DNA from: DASQDT01 sp036380435
GTDB taxonomy: Bacteria; Acidobacteriota; Blastocatellia; Pyrinomonadales; Pyrinomonadaceae
Assembly (NCBI GenBank): GCA_036380435.1
Contig: DASVES010000492.1
Coordinates: 1 to 29,467 of the forward strand
DNA: 29,467 nucleotides
Direction: 5' to 3'
Made by a program: the position numbers and the translations under genes
The notes under the pieces: model-generated
What the model was told of the DNA's origin: nothing
The model's input: only the letters and a program-made list of their open reading frames with translations
The model's database searches: none
Shown here: one piece after another, positions 1 to 7,613 of the stretch
Position numbering within the stretch: the first letter of the stretch is position 1
Layout of the letters: the number at the start of each line of letters is the position of its first letter

Positions 1-66
1 GAGAAATTCGAGGTGCTGCCGCCGAGCAAATACTGGCGCATCCCTCTGGCGTACCTGTCGAAATGA
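1..66 (+). CDS. C-terminal tail of an upstream carotenoid-operon gene (partial)
   Basis: An open frame runs from base 1 to a TGA at 64-66 and gives the last 21 residues of a protein ending in PLAYLSK. The stop overlaps the ATG of the next gene in an ATGA arrangement, so the two are translationally coupled and probably in one operon. In carotenoid operons a phytoene synthase (crtB) often precedes crtI. The tail is too short to recognise, so the identity is not claimed. Confidence 0.55.
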   Translation, partial: EKFEVLPPSKYWRIPLAYLSK

Positions 67-1568
67 ATCCGGGGGCGAACAAAAAAGTCCTGATCGTGGG
101 CGGGGGCCTAGGCGGCCTGAGCGCCGGGATACACCTGCGCCTCGCCGGCTTCGACGTGACGCTGCTCGAAGCCGGCGAGCGCGTGGGCGGTCGCGCCAAC
201 CTCATCGAGCGCGATGGCTTCCGCTTCGACACGGGGCCGTCGCTGCTCAACTACCCGTGGGTCTTCGAGCAACTCTTCGCCGCCGCCGGGCGCGATCTGC
301 GCGACTACGTGCGGCTGCTCAGCGTCGATCCCTCGATCACTTTCCGCTGGGCCGACGGCACGCGCTTCACGCTTTCGAGCGACCTGCAAAAGTTTCTCGC
401 CGAGTGCGAGCGTCTTGAGCCGGGTTGCGCGTCTTCGGTCTTCGAGTTCCTGCGCGACGCGGGGGCGAAATACCGCGTCGCCTTCGACAAGCTGGTGAGC
501 CGCAACGTGGACAACCCGTTGAAGTGGCTCGCCGCGCTCTCGCCCTCGGAGCTGCGCGGCACAGGTCTGTGGCGCTCGTTCGACGGCGAGTTGCGTCGCC
601 ACTTCAAGAGCCGCCACATCCGCGAGGCGCTCGGCTCCTACGCGATGTACCTCGGCGGCTCGCCTTTCAACCTGCCGGGCATGTTCACCATCCTGCCCTA
701 CGGCGAACTCGCCTACGGCCTCTGGCTCCCAGAGGGCGGCGTCTATGGGCTGGTCGAGGGGATGGAAAAACTCGCGCGCGAACTCGGCGTCGAAATTCGC
801 ACGCGCTCGCGTGTGTCGAAGATCAGGACGCGCGGCGGTCGCACGCACGGCGTCGAGCTAGCAGACGGCACGGAGTTGGAAGCGTCTCTGGTCGTCTCGA
901 ACGTTGACGTGCCCACGACCGACACGGAACTCGTCGAGTCGGAGAACGGTTTCGCGGCCCGCGCGCGCGCGAGGGCCGCGAAGACGCGGATGACGCCGGG
1001 CGTCGTCACCTTCTACTGGGGCGTGCGCGGCCGTGTCGAAGGGCTTGGTCATCACACCATCTTTCTGCCCGACGACTACCGCGCGGCGTTCGACGACCTG
1101 ATGAAACACGGTCGTGTCCCGCGCGATCTACCCTTTTATGTGAGCGTCCCCTCGGCGACCGACCCGAAACTTGCGCCGCCCGGCTGTACGGCCATCTTCG
1201 TGCTCGCGCCGACGCCCACGCTCTCGCAGATGCCCGGCGCGGACTGGCACGCCGAGTCGCTGAAGATAAAAGAGCGCGTGACGGAGACGCTGTCGCTGCA
1301 CGGCGTCCGCATCGAGCCGTCGCGCGTCGTGTGCGAAGAGGTCTACACGCCGGAGGACTGGCGGCGGCGCTTCGGCCTCTACGACGGGTCGGCCTTCGGC
1401 GCGGCGCACACGCTCTTTCAGGTCGGGCCGCTGCGCCGCAGGAATTTTTCCGAAGACGTAAAGGGGCTTTACTACGTCGGCGCGAGCACGACGCCGGGGA
1501 CGGGGATGCCGATGGTCGTGCTCTCTGGAAAGCTCGTCGCGGAGAGGATCGTCAGCCATGTTCGTTGA
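63..1568 (+). CDS. crtI: CrtI-family phytoene desaturase
   Basis: This is a 501-residue FAD-dependent carotenoid desaturase, the usual length for the CrtI family. The N-terminus has the Rossmann dinucleotide motif VGGGLGGLSAG (residues 12-22), followed by an acidic beta-strand end (LLEAGERVGGRA) and the family block DTGPSLLNYPWVFEQLF. The C-terminus carries the CrtI signature GLYYVGASTTPGTGMPMV near residues 470-490. The middle segment (YLGGSPFNLPGMF...LPEGGVYGLVEGMEKLA) resembles phytoene desaturases more than CrtD enzymes. It would convert phytoene to neurosporene or lycopene at the membrane. The ATG at 63 overlaps the upstream stop, and the 3' end overlaps the hydrolase gene by 11 bases. 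A second family member lies at 5004-6476. The step number and substrate (C30 or C40) are inferred; the CrtE-like synthase two genes on favours C40. Confidence 0.9.
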   Translation: MNPGANKKVLIVGGGLGGLSAGIHLRLAGFDVTLLEAGERVGGRANLIERDGFRFDTGPSLLNYPWVFEQLFAAAGRDLRDYVRLLSVDPSITFRWADGTRFTLSSDLQKFLAECERLEPGCASSVFEFLRDAGAKYRVAFDKLVSRNVDNPLKWLAALSPSELRGTGLWRSFDGELRRHFKSRHIREALGSYAMYLGGSPFNLPGMFTILPYGELAYGLWLPEGGVYGLVEGMEKLARELGVEIRTRSRVSKIRTRGGRTHGVELADGTELEASLVVSNVDVPTTDTELVESENGFAARARARAAKTRMTPGVVTFYWGVRGRVEGLGHHTIFLPDDYRAAFDDLMKHGRVPRDLPFYVSVPSATDPKLAPPGCTAIFVLAPTPTLSQMPGADWHAESLKIKERVTETLSLHGVRIEPSRVVCEEVYTPEDWRRRFGLYDGSAFGAAHTLFQVGPLRRRNFSEDVKGLYYVGASTTPGTGMPMVVLSGKLVAERIVSHVR

Positions 1569-2337
1569 GCGTCACGGACGGGGCGGCGAAGTCTACTTCG
1601 CGTTGCACGGCTGGGGCGGCGGCCGGCGCACGTTCGCGCCGCTCGCGCCGTTCGTCCCCGACACAGCCAGCCTTTACAGCGCAGACCTGCCGGGCTGCGG
1701 CGACTCGCCCGCGCCGCGCGAGTGGTCGGTTGATGCAGTGGTCGGCGAGATCGTCGAGACGGTGCGGACGCTTGCGCCGGCGCGCGTGAATTTCGTCGGC
1801 AACTGCGGCGGCGCGGTCTTCGCGCTGCTGGCGGCGCAGGCTTTGGGCGACACGGTCGGGCGCGTGGTGATGATCGACCCGTTCGCGTATCTGCCGCGTT
1901 ACTTCCGGCTGTTCATCGCCGGCGACTTCGGGCGGCACGCCTACAACGCGACGTTCGCCAACCCCGTCGGGCGCTGGCTGACGAACCAGTCGCTGCGCGG
2001 CCGGCGCGATAATCAGAGCGATCTGACCGTCTCGTTCGCCGACGCGGATCACGAAGTCGCGCGCCGCTACCTCGTGCTCTTCGCGGAGGTGGGCGGCGTT
2101 GAAGGCTTCCGGGGCTTCGACGTTCCCGTCGAGATCGCCCACGGCGAGAAGACCTTCGGCGCGGTTCGCAGGTCGCTCGCGCTCTGGCGCGAAGTTCTGC
2201 CGCGCGTGCGCGTGCGCGAGCTAAAGGGCGCGGGGCATTTGCCGATTGAAGAGGCGACCGCTGAGGTGGCTGAGGTGGTCTTTGGGAGCGAGGGCCTGTC
2301 TAACGGTTCGAGAGAAAGAAAGCGGGTAGAGGTGTGA
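1558..2337 (+). CDS. alpha/beta hydrolase with a predicted Cys nucleophile
   Basis: This is a 259-residue alpha/beta-hydrolase fold protein. Visible elements are the oxyanion-hole region LHGWGGGRR (residues 16-24), a nucleophile elbow GNCGG with Cys83 where most members have Ser (codon TGC at 1804-1806), an acidic candidate Glu197 in AHGEKTF, and a C-terminal GAGHLPIEE with His227. The triad would be Cys-Glu/Asp-His, as in dienelactone hydrolases, rather than Ser-Asp-His. It has no signal peptide. The gene overlaps crtI by 11 bases and the GGPP synthase by 4 bases (GTGA), so it belongs to the carotenoid operon. A role in adding or removing an acyl group on the carotenoid or its sugar is possible but is inference only. 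The C-terminal 20 residues are charged and look disordered. Confidence 0.82.
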   Translation: MFVERHGRGGEVYFALHGWGGGRRTFAPLAPFVPDTASLYSADLPGCGDSPAPREWSVDAVVGEIVETVRTLAPARVNFVGNCGGAVFALLAAQALGDTVGRVVMIDPFAYLPRYFRLFIAGDFGRHAYNATFANPVGRWLTNQSLRGRRDNQSDLTVSFADADHEVARRYLVLFAEVGGVEGFRGFDVPVEIAHGEKTFGAVRRSLALWREVLPRVRVRELKGAGHLPIEEATAEVAEVVFGSEGLSNGSRERKRVEV

Positions 2338-3290
2338 GCAAGCAGTTAGCAAAGTTTGTCGCGGGCGGGCGCGGCGAGGTCGAGGCGGCGTTGCGGCGCA
2401 GCCTGCCGGTCAGTTCTCTGCCGGGCGCGCGGCGCCTCAACGACGCGCTCGAATACGCCGTCTTCCCCGGCGGCAAGCGCCTGCGCCCCGCGCTCGCGCT
2501 GCTTGCCTCCGGTCTCGCGGGGGCGGCGCGCGAGCAGGGACTGTCGGTGGCGTGCGCCGTGGAATTTCTGCACAGCAGCTCTCTCATCCTCGACGACCTA
2601 CCCTCGATGGACGACGCGAGCTTTCGCCGCAACCGACGCGCGCTCCACCTCGTCTACGGCGAGGGCGTGGCGGTGCTCGCATCGGTCGCTCTGCTCAACC
2701 AGTCTTACGCGCTGCTCGCGGAGGCGGCGCGCGTCTGCTGCGGCCGGGAAGGGGCGGGCACGGCGCTCGTTCGCGAGGCCGCGCGCTGCGTCGGGTCGGA
2801 CGGGATGGTCGGGGGACAGGTCGTAGATTTGGAGACGCGCGCGGGCGCACCGGGCGAGGATGCGCTCGCGTGCCGCGACCTCAAGACCGTGGCGCTCATG
2901 CGTCTGATGATGACCTCGGGCGCGCTCGCCTGCGGAGCGCCCGACGAGGACGCGCGCGCACTCGCCGACTTCGGCGAGTGCTTCGGGCGCGCCTACCAGA
3001 TTTGCGACGACCTGCTCGACGAGACGCGCCCGAGCGAACTGACGGGCAAGCCCGCGCGACAGGACGCGCGCCACCTGCGCCCGAACGCCGTCGCGTCGCT
3101 CGGCGCGGGCGGCGCTCGACGCTTCGCCGCTCAGTTGATCGCGCGCGGCGTTTCACGGCTCTCTGAACAGTTCGGCGCGCGCGAGGAGGTGAACCTTCTC
3201 GCCGACGCGGCCTACCAACTGCTCGACGCCACGGCTGAACCGTGCGCTTCCAGAGCGGGGACGCAAGCGCGCGCGAAAGCAATCGCCTGA
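2334..3290 (+). CDS. crtE: geranylgeranyl diphosphate synthase (CrtE-like polyprenyl synthetase)
   Basis: This is a 318-residue trans-isoprenyl diphosphate synthase. It shows GGKRLRP (residues 46-52), the first Asp-rich motif DDLPSMDD (87-94), GGQVVD (160-165), LKTVALM with Lys184, and the second Asp-rich motif QICDDLLDE (Asp225, Asp226, Asp229). The stretch after the first motif, GEGVAVLASVALL, is much like CrtE-type GGPP synthases, which suggests a C20 product feeding a C40 pathway. FPP synthase activity cannot be excluded from sequence alone. Translation starts at GTG 2334, whose bases overlap the hydrolase stop (GTGA). The stop at 3288-3290 overlaps the ATG of the next gene. Confidence 0.88.
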   Translation: MSKQLAKFVAGGRGEVEAALRRSLPVSSLPGARRLNDALEYAVFPGGKRLRPALALLASGLAGAAREQGLSVACAVEFLHSSSLILDDLPSMDDASFRRNRRALHLVYGEGVAVLASVALLNQSYALLAEAARVCCGREGAGTALVREAARCVGSDGMVGGQVVDLETRAGAPGEDALACRDLKTVALMRLMMTSGALACGAPDEDARALADFGECFGRAYQICDDLLDETRPSELTGKPARQDARHLRPNAVASLGAGGARRFAAQLIARGVSRLSEQFGAREEVNLLADAAYQLLDATAEPCASRAGTQARAKAIA

Positions 3291-4447
3291 TGCCCTTTGT
3301 CTTCTCTGTCGCCGCCGTCATCATCATGCTCGTCGCCTGCGCGCTCCTCTGCATGGCGCTCTGGAACGCGCTCGCGTGGCCGCGAATCGGCGACCGACGG
3401 GACGCGGCGTCGCCGACATCAACTCCGCGCTCCGTGTCGATACTCATACCCGCGCGCGACGAAGAGGCCAACATCGCCGCCTGCCTCGACGCCGCGCTCG
3501 CGCAAGGGCCGTGCGTGCGCGAGGTTCTCGTCTACGATGACCACTCGAAGGATCGGACGGCGCAGCTCGTAAACGAGTACGCGCGACGCGACGCCCGCGT
3601 GCGCCTCGTCGCGCCCGCGCCGCTGCCCGCCGGCTGGTGCGGGAAAACCTTCGCCTGCGCGCGGCTGGCCGAAGAGGCGCGAGGACGTTGGCTGCTCTTC
3701 CTCGACGCGGACGCGCGGCTCGACGAGAACGCCGCCGCGCTCATCGTTCGCGAGGCCGAGGCGCGCGCGGTCTCGCTGCTCTCGTGCTGGCCGCGCCTGG
3801 AGATGCGCGGCTTCTGGGAGGGCGCGCTGATGCCGCTCCTCAACTTCGTCGTCTTCACGCTCTACCCCGCGCCGCTCGCGCTCCGCCGCCGCAACGATCC
3901 GTCGCTCGGACTCGCGCACGGCTCGTGCATGCTCGCGCGCCGCGACGACTACGAACTCGTCGGCGGGCATACGGCCGTGCGCGGCGAACTCTTCGAGGAC
4001 GTGCGGCTGGCGCAAGTCTGGCGCGCACGCGGGCGGCCGAGTCTTTGTCTCGACGGCCAGCGAGTCGTCGGCGTGCGAATGTACCGCTCGCTCGCGGAAA
4101 TCTGGGGCGGCTTCCAGAAAAATTTCTTTCCGGCCTTCCGCCGCGCGCGGGGCTTCTGGGCGTTCCTCGCGCTGCACCTCTTCGTGTTCCTGCTTCCCTT
4201 CGCCCTTCTGCCGCTCGTGTTCTCGGCGACCGGCGGCGCGTGGGCTGTCATTGTTGCCGCCGTGTGCGTCGTCGCGACGCGCGTCGTGCTGGCGCTCAGG
4301 TTCAGACACCCGTGGTGGTCGGCGCTGCTGCATCCATTGGGTGAGACTATCCTGATCGCTTTGGGCGTCTCGTCGTGGCTGAGATGCAGGACGGGGCGCG
4401 GCGTCGAGTGGAAGGGTCGCCGCTACCGCGCGGGCGCGCAGACTTGA
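3290..4447 (+). CDS. membrane GT2 glycosyltransferase, CrtQ/CruG-like
   Basis: This is a 385-residue family 2 glycosyltransferase. An N-terminal membrane segment (about residues 3-29) precedes a GT-A domain with SILIPARDEEANI (50-62), VYDDHSKDRT (81-90), a metal-binding LDADA (Asp139/Asp141) and FED (Glu236-Asp237). Two or three C-terminal membrane segments (about 287-335 and 343-363) follow, and the protein ends in GVEWKGRRY. This layout matches the membrane GT2 enzymes CrtQ, CruG and HpnB. In cyanobacteria CruG acts after the CruF hydratase, and a CruF homologue is in this operon, so glycosylation of a hydroxylated carotenoid is the likely job. I chose ATG 3290, which overlaps the crtE stop by one base. 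A GTG at 3242 in the same frame would add 16 residues but lies deep inside crtE. Confidence 0.83.
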   Translation: MPFVFSVAAVIIMLVACALLCMALWNALAWPRIGDRRDAASPTSTPRSVSILIPARDEEANIAACLDAALAQGPCVREVLVYDDHSKDRTAQLVNEYARRDARVRLVAPAPLPAGWCGKTFACARLAEEARGRWLLFLDADARLDENAAALIVREAEARAVSLLSCWPRLEMRGFWEGALMPLLNFVVFTLYPAPLALRRRNDPSLGLAHGSCMLARRDDYELVGGHTAVRGELFEDVRLAQVWRARGRPSLCLDGQRVVGVRMYRSLAEIWGGFQKNFFPAFRRARGFWAFLALHLFVFLLPFALLPLVFSATGGAWAVIVAAVCVVATRVVLALRFRHPWWSALLHPLGETILIALGVSSWLRCRTGRGVEWKGRRYRAGAQT

Positions 4448-4506
4448 TGCCCGGCGGCGCGCAAAGAATTGTTGGATGGCTACTTTTAAACTGAAGGAGT
4501 TAGAGA

Positions 4507-5007
4507 ATGAGCGTCTTCGTTTCCGCCCTGTTAATCTTGTCGTCTTTCGCCGGACTCGCCTTTCCGCAAACGCCGAAAGTGCGCGCCGAAGATTTGCGCC
4601 CGCTGACGGGTGCGCAGTGGACGGGGTCACTAACTTATCTGGACTACCGCGCGAACAAGAAAGTCTCGATACCCTCGAACCTGACCGTGACGCAGTTGGC
4701 GGGCGACGAGATGTCGTGGGTCTTCGAGTATCAGTACCCGGACGAGCCGAAGGCGAACAGCAAACAGACCGTGACGCTGAGCAAGGACGGGACGGTCATC
4801 GACGGCGAGACCGTGATCGAGAGGACGAGCCTCGACGGCCGAATGCTCAGGATCGTGACGGAGCAGACCGGAAAAGATAACGACAAAGACGCGCTGTTCC
4901 GCTACACGTACCTGCTCGGCCCGTCGAGCTTCTCGCTCAAAAAGGAAGTCCGCCCCGAAGGCGTGGCGGAGTTCTTCGAGAGGAACCAGTACAGTTGGAA
5001 AAGGTGA
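4507..5007 (+). CDS. small exported protein of unknown function in the carotenoid operon
   Basis: This 166-residue protein is not recognised. It starts at ATG 4507, with a GGAG site at 4496-4499 seven bases upstream. The first ~20 residues are hydrophobic with a small-residue end, as in a cleavable signal peptide. The mature part is rich in beta-prone, polar stretches (for example GAQWTGSLTYLDYRANKK and GTVIDGETVIERTS) and suggests a small lipocalin-like or beta-sandwich domain. That fold is only a guess. The stop overlaps the GTG of the following desaturase (GTGA), so the gene is embedded in the operon although 59 bases separate it from the glycosyltransferase. Possible roles are carotenoid binding or envelope delivery, neither shown by sequence. 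Confidence 0.75.
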   Translation: MSVFVSALLILSSFAGLAFPQTPKVRAEDLRPLTGAQWTGSLTYLDYRANKKVSIPSNLTVTQLAGDEMSWVFEYQYPDEPKANSKQTVTLSKDGTVIDGETVIERTSLDGRMLRIVTEQTGKDNDKDALFRYTYLLGPSSFSLKKEVRPEGVAEFFERNQYSWKR

Positions 5008-6476
5008 GCACGACGAAGCGGCGTGCTGTCGTCGTCGGCGGTGGACTGGGAGGGTTAGCCACGGCGATCAGGCTCGCCGCGCGCGGCTGGCGCGTGACGG
5101 TCTGCGAGCAGGGCGCGACGTTCGGCGGGAAGATGAACTCGCTTGAGCGCGAGGGCTTTCGCTTCGACACCGGCCCTTCGCTCATCACGATGCCGTGGGT
5201 CTTTGAAGAGCTGTTCGCGGCGGCGGGCACGTCGCTCGCCGAGCACGTCGCGCTCGCGAGCGTCAGCCCTCTCGCCGACTACGTCTTCGCCGACGGCACG
5301 CGCTTCACCTACACCACCCAACTCCCCGAATGGCTCTCGACCGTGCGGCAGATCGAGCCGCGCGACGCCAACGGCTTCATGCGCTTCATGCGACTCGGCG
5401 CGCGTCTCTACGCGCTCTCGCAGGAGACATTCCTGCGACGCCCGCCGACCGCGCCGCCCGACCTGCGCGCGCTCAAGGCGCTCAGGCATCTGCCGCTGCG
5501 TCACGCGTGGGGCAACTACCACGCGACGGTCGCCGCGCACTTCCGCAGCCCGCAGCTGCGCCAGCTCTACGACCGCTACCCGACCTACGTCGGCTCTTCG
5601 CCCTACCGCTCGCCCGCGACTCTCGCCGTCATCCCCTACATCGAGTACGCCTATGGCGGCTGGCACGTCGCGGGCGGACTCTACCGCATCGTCGAAAGTC
5701 TCGTCTCGATTGCGCGCGGCCTCGGCGTCGCACTCCACACGGACGCGCGTGTCCAAAGCATCGAACACGAGGGCCGGCGCGTGCGCGGCGTGCGGCTCGC
5801 CGACGGAACACGGCTCGAAGCCGACGTGGTCGTGATGAATGGCGACGCTTCGACCACACACGCTCTGCTCGGCGAAGAGGGCGGCGCGGCCGGGGCTCCG
5901 ACGGCGCGCTCACTCTCCGGCTTCGTGATGCTCGTCGGTCTCAGACGCAAGCTCAACACTCTCGCGCATCACACCGTCTACTTCTCTTCCAACTACGCGG
6001 CCGAGTTCTCGCAGCTCTTCGACGAGCGGCGCTTCCCCGACGACCCGACCGTCTACGTCAGCGCGCCGAGCCGCAACGATCCGCAACTCGCGCCCGCGAA
6101 TGGTGAGACGCTCTTCATCATGGCTAACGCTCCCGCCGACGAACACGCGTGGGATGACCGGCAAATCGAGACGGCGCGCGCGCGCGTTTTCGAGCGGCTG
6201 TCGCAGGGAGGCTTTCCCGACATCGCCTCCGACACGGTCGTCTCCGACGTGTGGACGCCCGACCGGATCGCGCGTGACTATCTCAGCCCCGGCGGCGCTA
6301 TCTACGGCACGCATTCACACGGCTGGCGGCGCGCGTTCCTGCGTCCGCCGAACAGGGAGGCGCGCATCGGCGGGCTTTACCACGTCGGCGGCAGCAGCCA
6401 CCCCGGCGGCGGCACGCCCACCGTCCTGCTCTCGGCCCGGATTACCAGCGAACTCATCGGGAGGTACGACTCTTGA
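5004..6476 (+). CDS. crtD: second CrtI-family desaturase, CrtD-like
   Basis: This is a 490-residue FAD-dependent carotenoid desaturase. It has VVVGGGLGGLATAIRLA at the N-terminus, then FRFDTGPSLITMPWVFEELF, and the C-terminal family signature GGLYHVGGSSHPGGGTPTVLL. The central block YDRYPTYVGSSPYRSPATLAVIPYIEYAYGGWHVAGG is more like CrtD-type (hydroxy-carotenoid C-3,4) desaturases than phytoene desaturases, and the CruF-type hydratase directly downstream fits this. The start is GTG 5004, overlapping the previous stop in a GTGA unit; a TTG at 4995 would add three residues. The 3' end overlaps the next gene in a TTGA unit. The symbol is a family-level call. The enzyme could also be an oxygenase-like CrtP variant. 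Confidence 0.82.
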   Translation: MSTTKRRAVVVGGGLGGLATAIRLAARGWRVTVCEQGATFGGKMNSLEREGFRFDTGPSLITMPWVFEELFAAAGTSLAEHVALASVSPLADYVFADGTRFTYTTQLPEWLSTVRQIEPRDANGFMRFMRLGARLYALSQETFLRRPPTAPPDLRALKALRHLPLRHAWGNYHATVAAHFRSPQLRQLYDRYPTYVGSSPYRSPATLAVIPYIEYAYGGWHVAGGLYRIVESLVSIARGLGVALHTDARVQSIEHEGRRVRGVRLADGTRLEADVVVMNGDASTTHALLGEEGGAAGAPTARSLSGFVMLVGLRRKLNTLAHHTVYFSSNYAAEFSQLFDERRFPDDPTVYVSAPSRNDPQLAPANGETLFIMANAPADEHAWDDRQIETARARVFERLSQGGFPDIASDTVVSDVWTPDRIARDYLSPGGAIYGTHSHGWRRAFLRPPNREARIGGLYHVGGSSHPGGGTPTVLLSARITSELIGRYDS

Positions 6477-7234
6477 GCGCGCCGACGCAGCCGGAGAACA
6501 TTCTTTACTCTCTGCCCCGCTGGCGACGTGCGACGCTGGCGGCCGTGGTGCCCGTCTTCATTCTGCTGTGGGTCGGCGGCGTCGCGAGCCATTGGCTCGG
6601 CAGAGAGAGCACTGATCAGGGCTGGCTCGCCTCGCTCTTTCTTCTACTCGCGGGACTGATCGTGCTGCTCGGCGCACGCACGCGCCGGGACGCGTTGGCG
6701 CTCGCCGCAGTCGCCGTGTTGGGCTTCGTGGTCGAGGCCATCGGCGTGCGCTCCGGCGTCCCCTTCGGACAGTACGTCTACACGGGCGCGCTGCAACCGC
6801 AAATGCTCGGCGTGCCGGTCGTCATGGGCCTCGCCTGGATGGCGCTCGTCGCTTTCGCTTCCGATTTCACGCGGCGCTTACGCTTGTCCCTCTGGCCCGC
6901 CGCGGCGGTCGCCGCGCTCTTCACGACGGCGTGTGATCTTGTCATCGATCCGCTCGCCGCGAACCAGTTCGGATACTGGACGTGGGCGCGCGAGGGAATC
7001 TACTACGGCATCCCCTTCACCAACTTCGTCGGCTGGTTCGTCACCAGCCTGTTTGCCTGCCGCATCATTGCGCCGCGCCAGCGGCCAAACTTCTGGGCGG
7101 GCTTCGTCGGCACGGCCATCCTCCTCTTCTTCGCTTTGATTGCGCTGGCGCACTCCCTGCTCCCCGTCGCCCTCATCGGCTTCGCGCTGTGCGCCGCCCG
7201 AATTTTTCTCCTGAGAAGATTCCAGTCAATATAA
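6473..7234 (+). CDS. cruF: CruF-type carotenoid biosynthesis membrane protein (DUF422 family)
   Basis: This is a 253-residue integral membrane protein with about seven hydrophobic segments. Two conserved blocks identify the family of CruF and bisanhydrobacterioruberin hydratases: EAIGVRSGVPFGQYVYTG followed by LGVPVVMGLAWM, and DLVIDPLAANQFGYWTW followed by GIPFTNFVGWF. Known members hydrate the C-1,2 double bond at an acyclic psi-end of a carotenoid, giving a tertiary hydroxyl that can be glycosylated or trigger 3,4-desaturation. The neighbouring CrtD-like and GT2 enzymes fit that sequence of steps. Translation starts at TTG 6473 inside the TTGA overlap with the desaturase. It is the last gene of the carotenoid operon. 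Confidence 0.88.
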   Translation: MSAPTQPENILYSLPRWRRATLAAVVPVFILLWVGGVASHWLGRESTDQGWLASLFLLLAGLIVLLGARTRRDALALAAVAVLGFVVEAIGVRSGVPFGQYVYTGALQPQMLGVPVVMGLAWMALVAFASDFTRRLRLSLWPAAAVAALFTTACDLVIDPLAANQFGYWTWAREGIYYGIPFTNFVGWFVTSLFACRIIAPRQRPNFWAGFVGTAILLFFALIALAHSLLPVALIGFALCAARIFLLRRFQSI

Positions 7235-7308
7235 AAAGTGAGTGCCGGAATTCAAAAGAACCGGACTCCCCTTCGCCCTTGTCAGCCACGCCTAATAGTT
7301 GAGCCTCA

Positions 7309-7369
7309 GCCCGAACTGGAAACAGTTTGGGCCGATTCAAAACCAATCTCATCTTTGAATTTTCACTTA
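7309..7369 (+). repeat. palindromic intergenic element, copy A
   Basis: This ~61-base element matches copy B (12671-12731) without gaps; about 38 columns are identical by eye. It contains a hairpin CCGAACTG-GAAA-CAGTTTGG (7311-7330, one G-T pair), then an invariant ATTCAAAAC, then a second inverted repeat ATTCAAA...TTTGAAT with a 12-base loop. In copy B the four-base loop is TTTC, the reverse complement. It may be a REP-like repeat, a structured RNA or a shared ECF-type promoter. Confidence 0.6.
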
Positions 7370-7399
7370 CCTGACTTACTGCGCAACACCCACGTGCAA

Positions 7400-7430
7400 G
7401 ACTCGCCTTGGGGGAGTCGTGAATTTTTTT
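7400..7430 (+). terminator. possible rho-independent terminator of the carotenoid operon
   Basis: GACTC (7400-7404) pairs with GAGTC (7414-7418), with two further C-G pairs inside and a 3-base loop. A run of seven T begins at 7424, six bases after the stem. It lies 166 bases after the cruF stop. The stem is short and has an internal mismatch. Confidence 0.4.
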
Positions 7431-7613
7431 ACCGAAGGTCGCGTTAAACGTTGCTGTCTGACCGAAAGAATGCTAAACCCATGCTTGCAATTCGCAGCGG
7501 ATGTTTAACACATTCGTTAACCCACCAATTTTGTTCATTTGGCTTTTCCCACGAACCAGCGGCGGCCCGGAGTCAGATGCACATATTTTTCGTTTTGTGA
7601 CAGGGGGTGAATT

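Larger units (their letters stand above)
7235..7613 (+). other. intergenic region between the carotenoid operon and the S8 protease
   Basis: This 379-base stretch is more AT-rich than its flanks and has no convincing gene. It holds repeat element copy A (7309-7369), a terminator-like hairpin with a seven-T run (7400-7430) and several GTTAA/TTAAC words (around 7443-7449 and 7503-7520). I could not place a clear -35/-10 pair. A purine-rich GGGGGTG lies just before the protease ATG at 7614. Confidence 0.6.

Noticed and set aside
7318..7347. Classical sigma-E promoter GGAA...TCAAA in repeat copy A
   Set aside because: The GGAA part is in the inverted loop and is absent from copy B on this strand, and the spacing is too short; only the GAACTG-N18-TCAAAAC reading is shared by both.
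7238..7447. 69-residue frame after cruF
   Set aside because: No ribosome site, no family features, and it spans the repeat element and the terminator-like hairpin.
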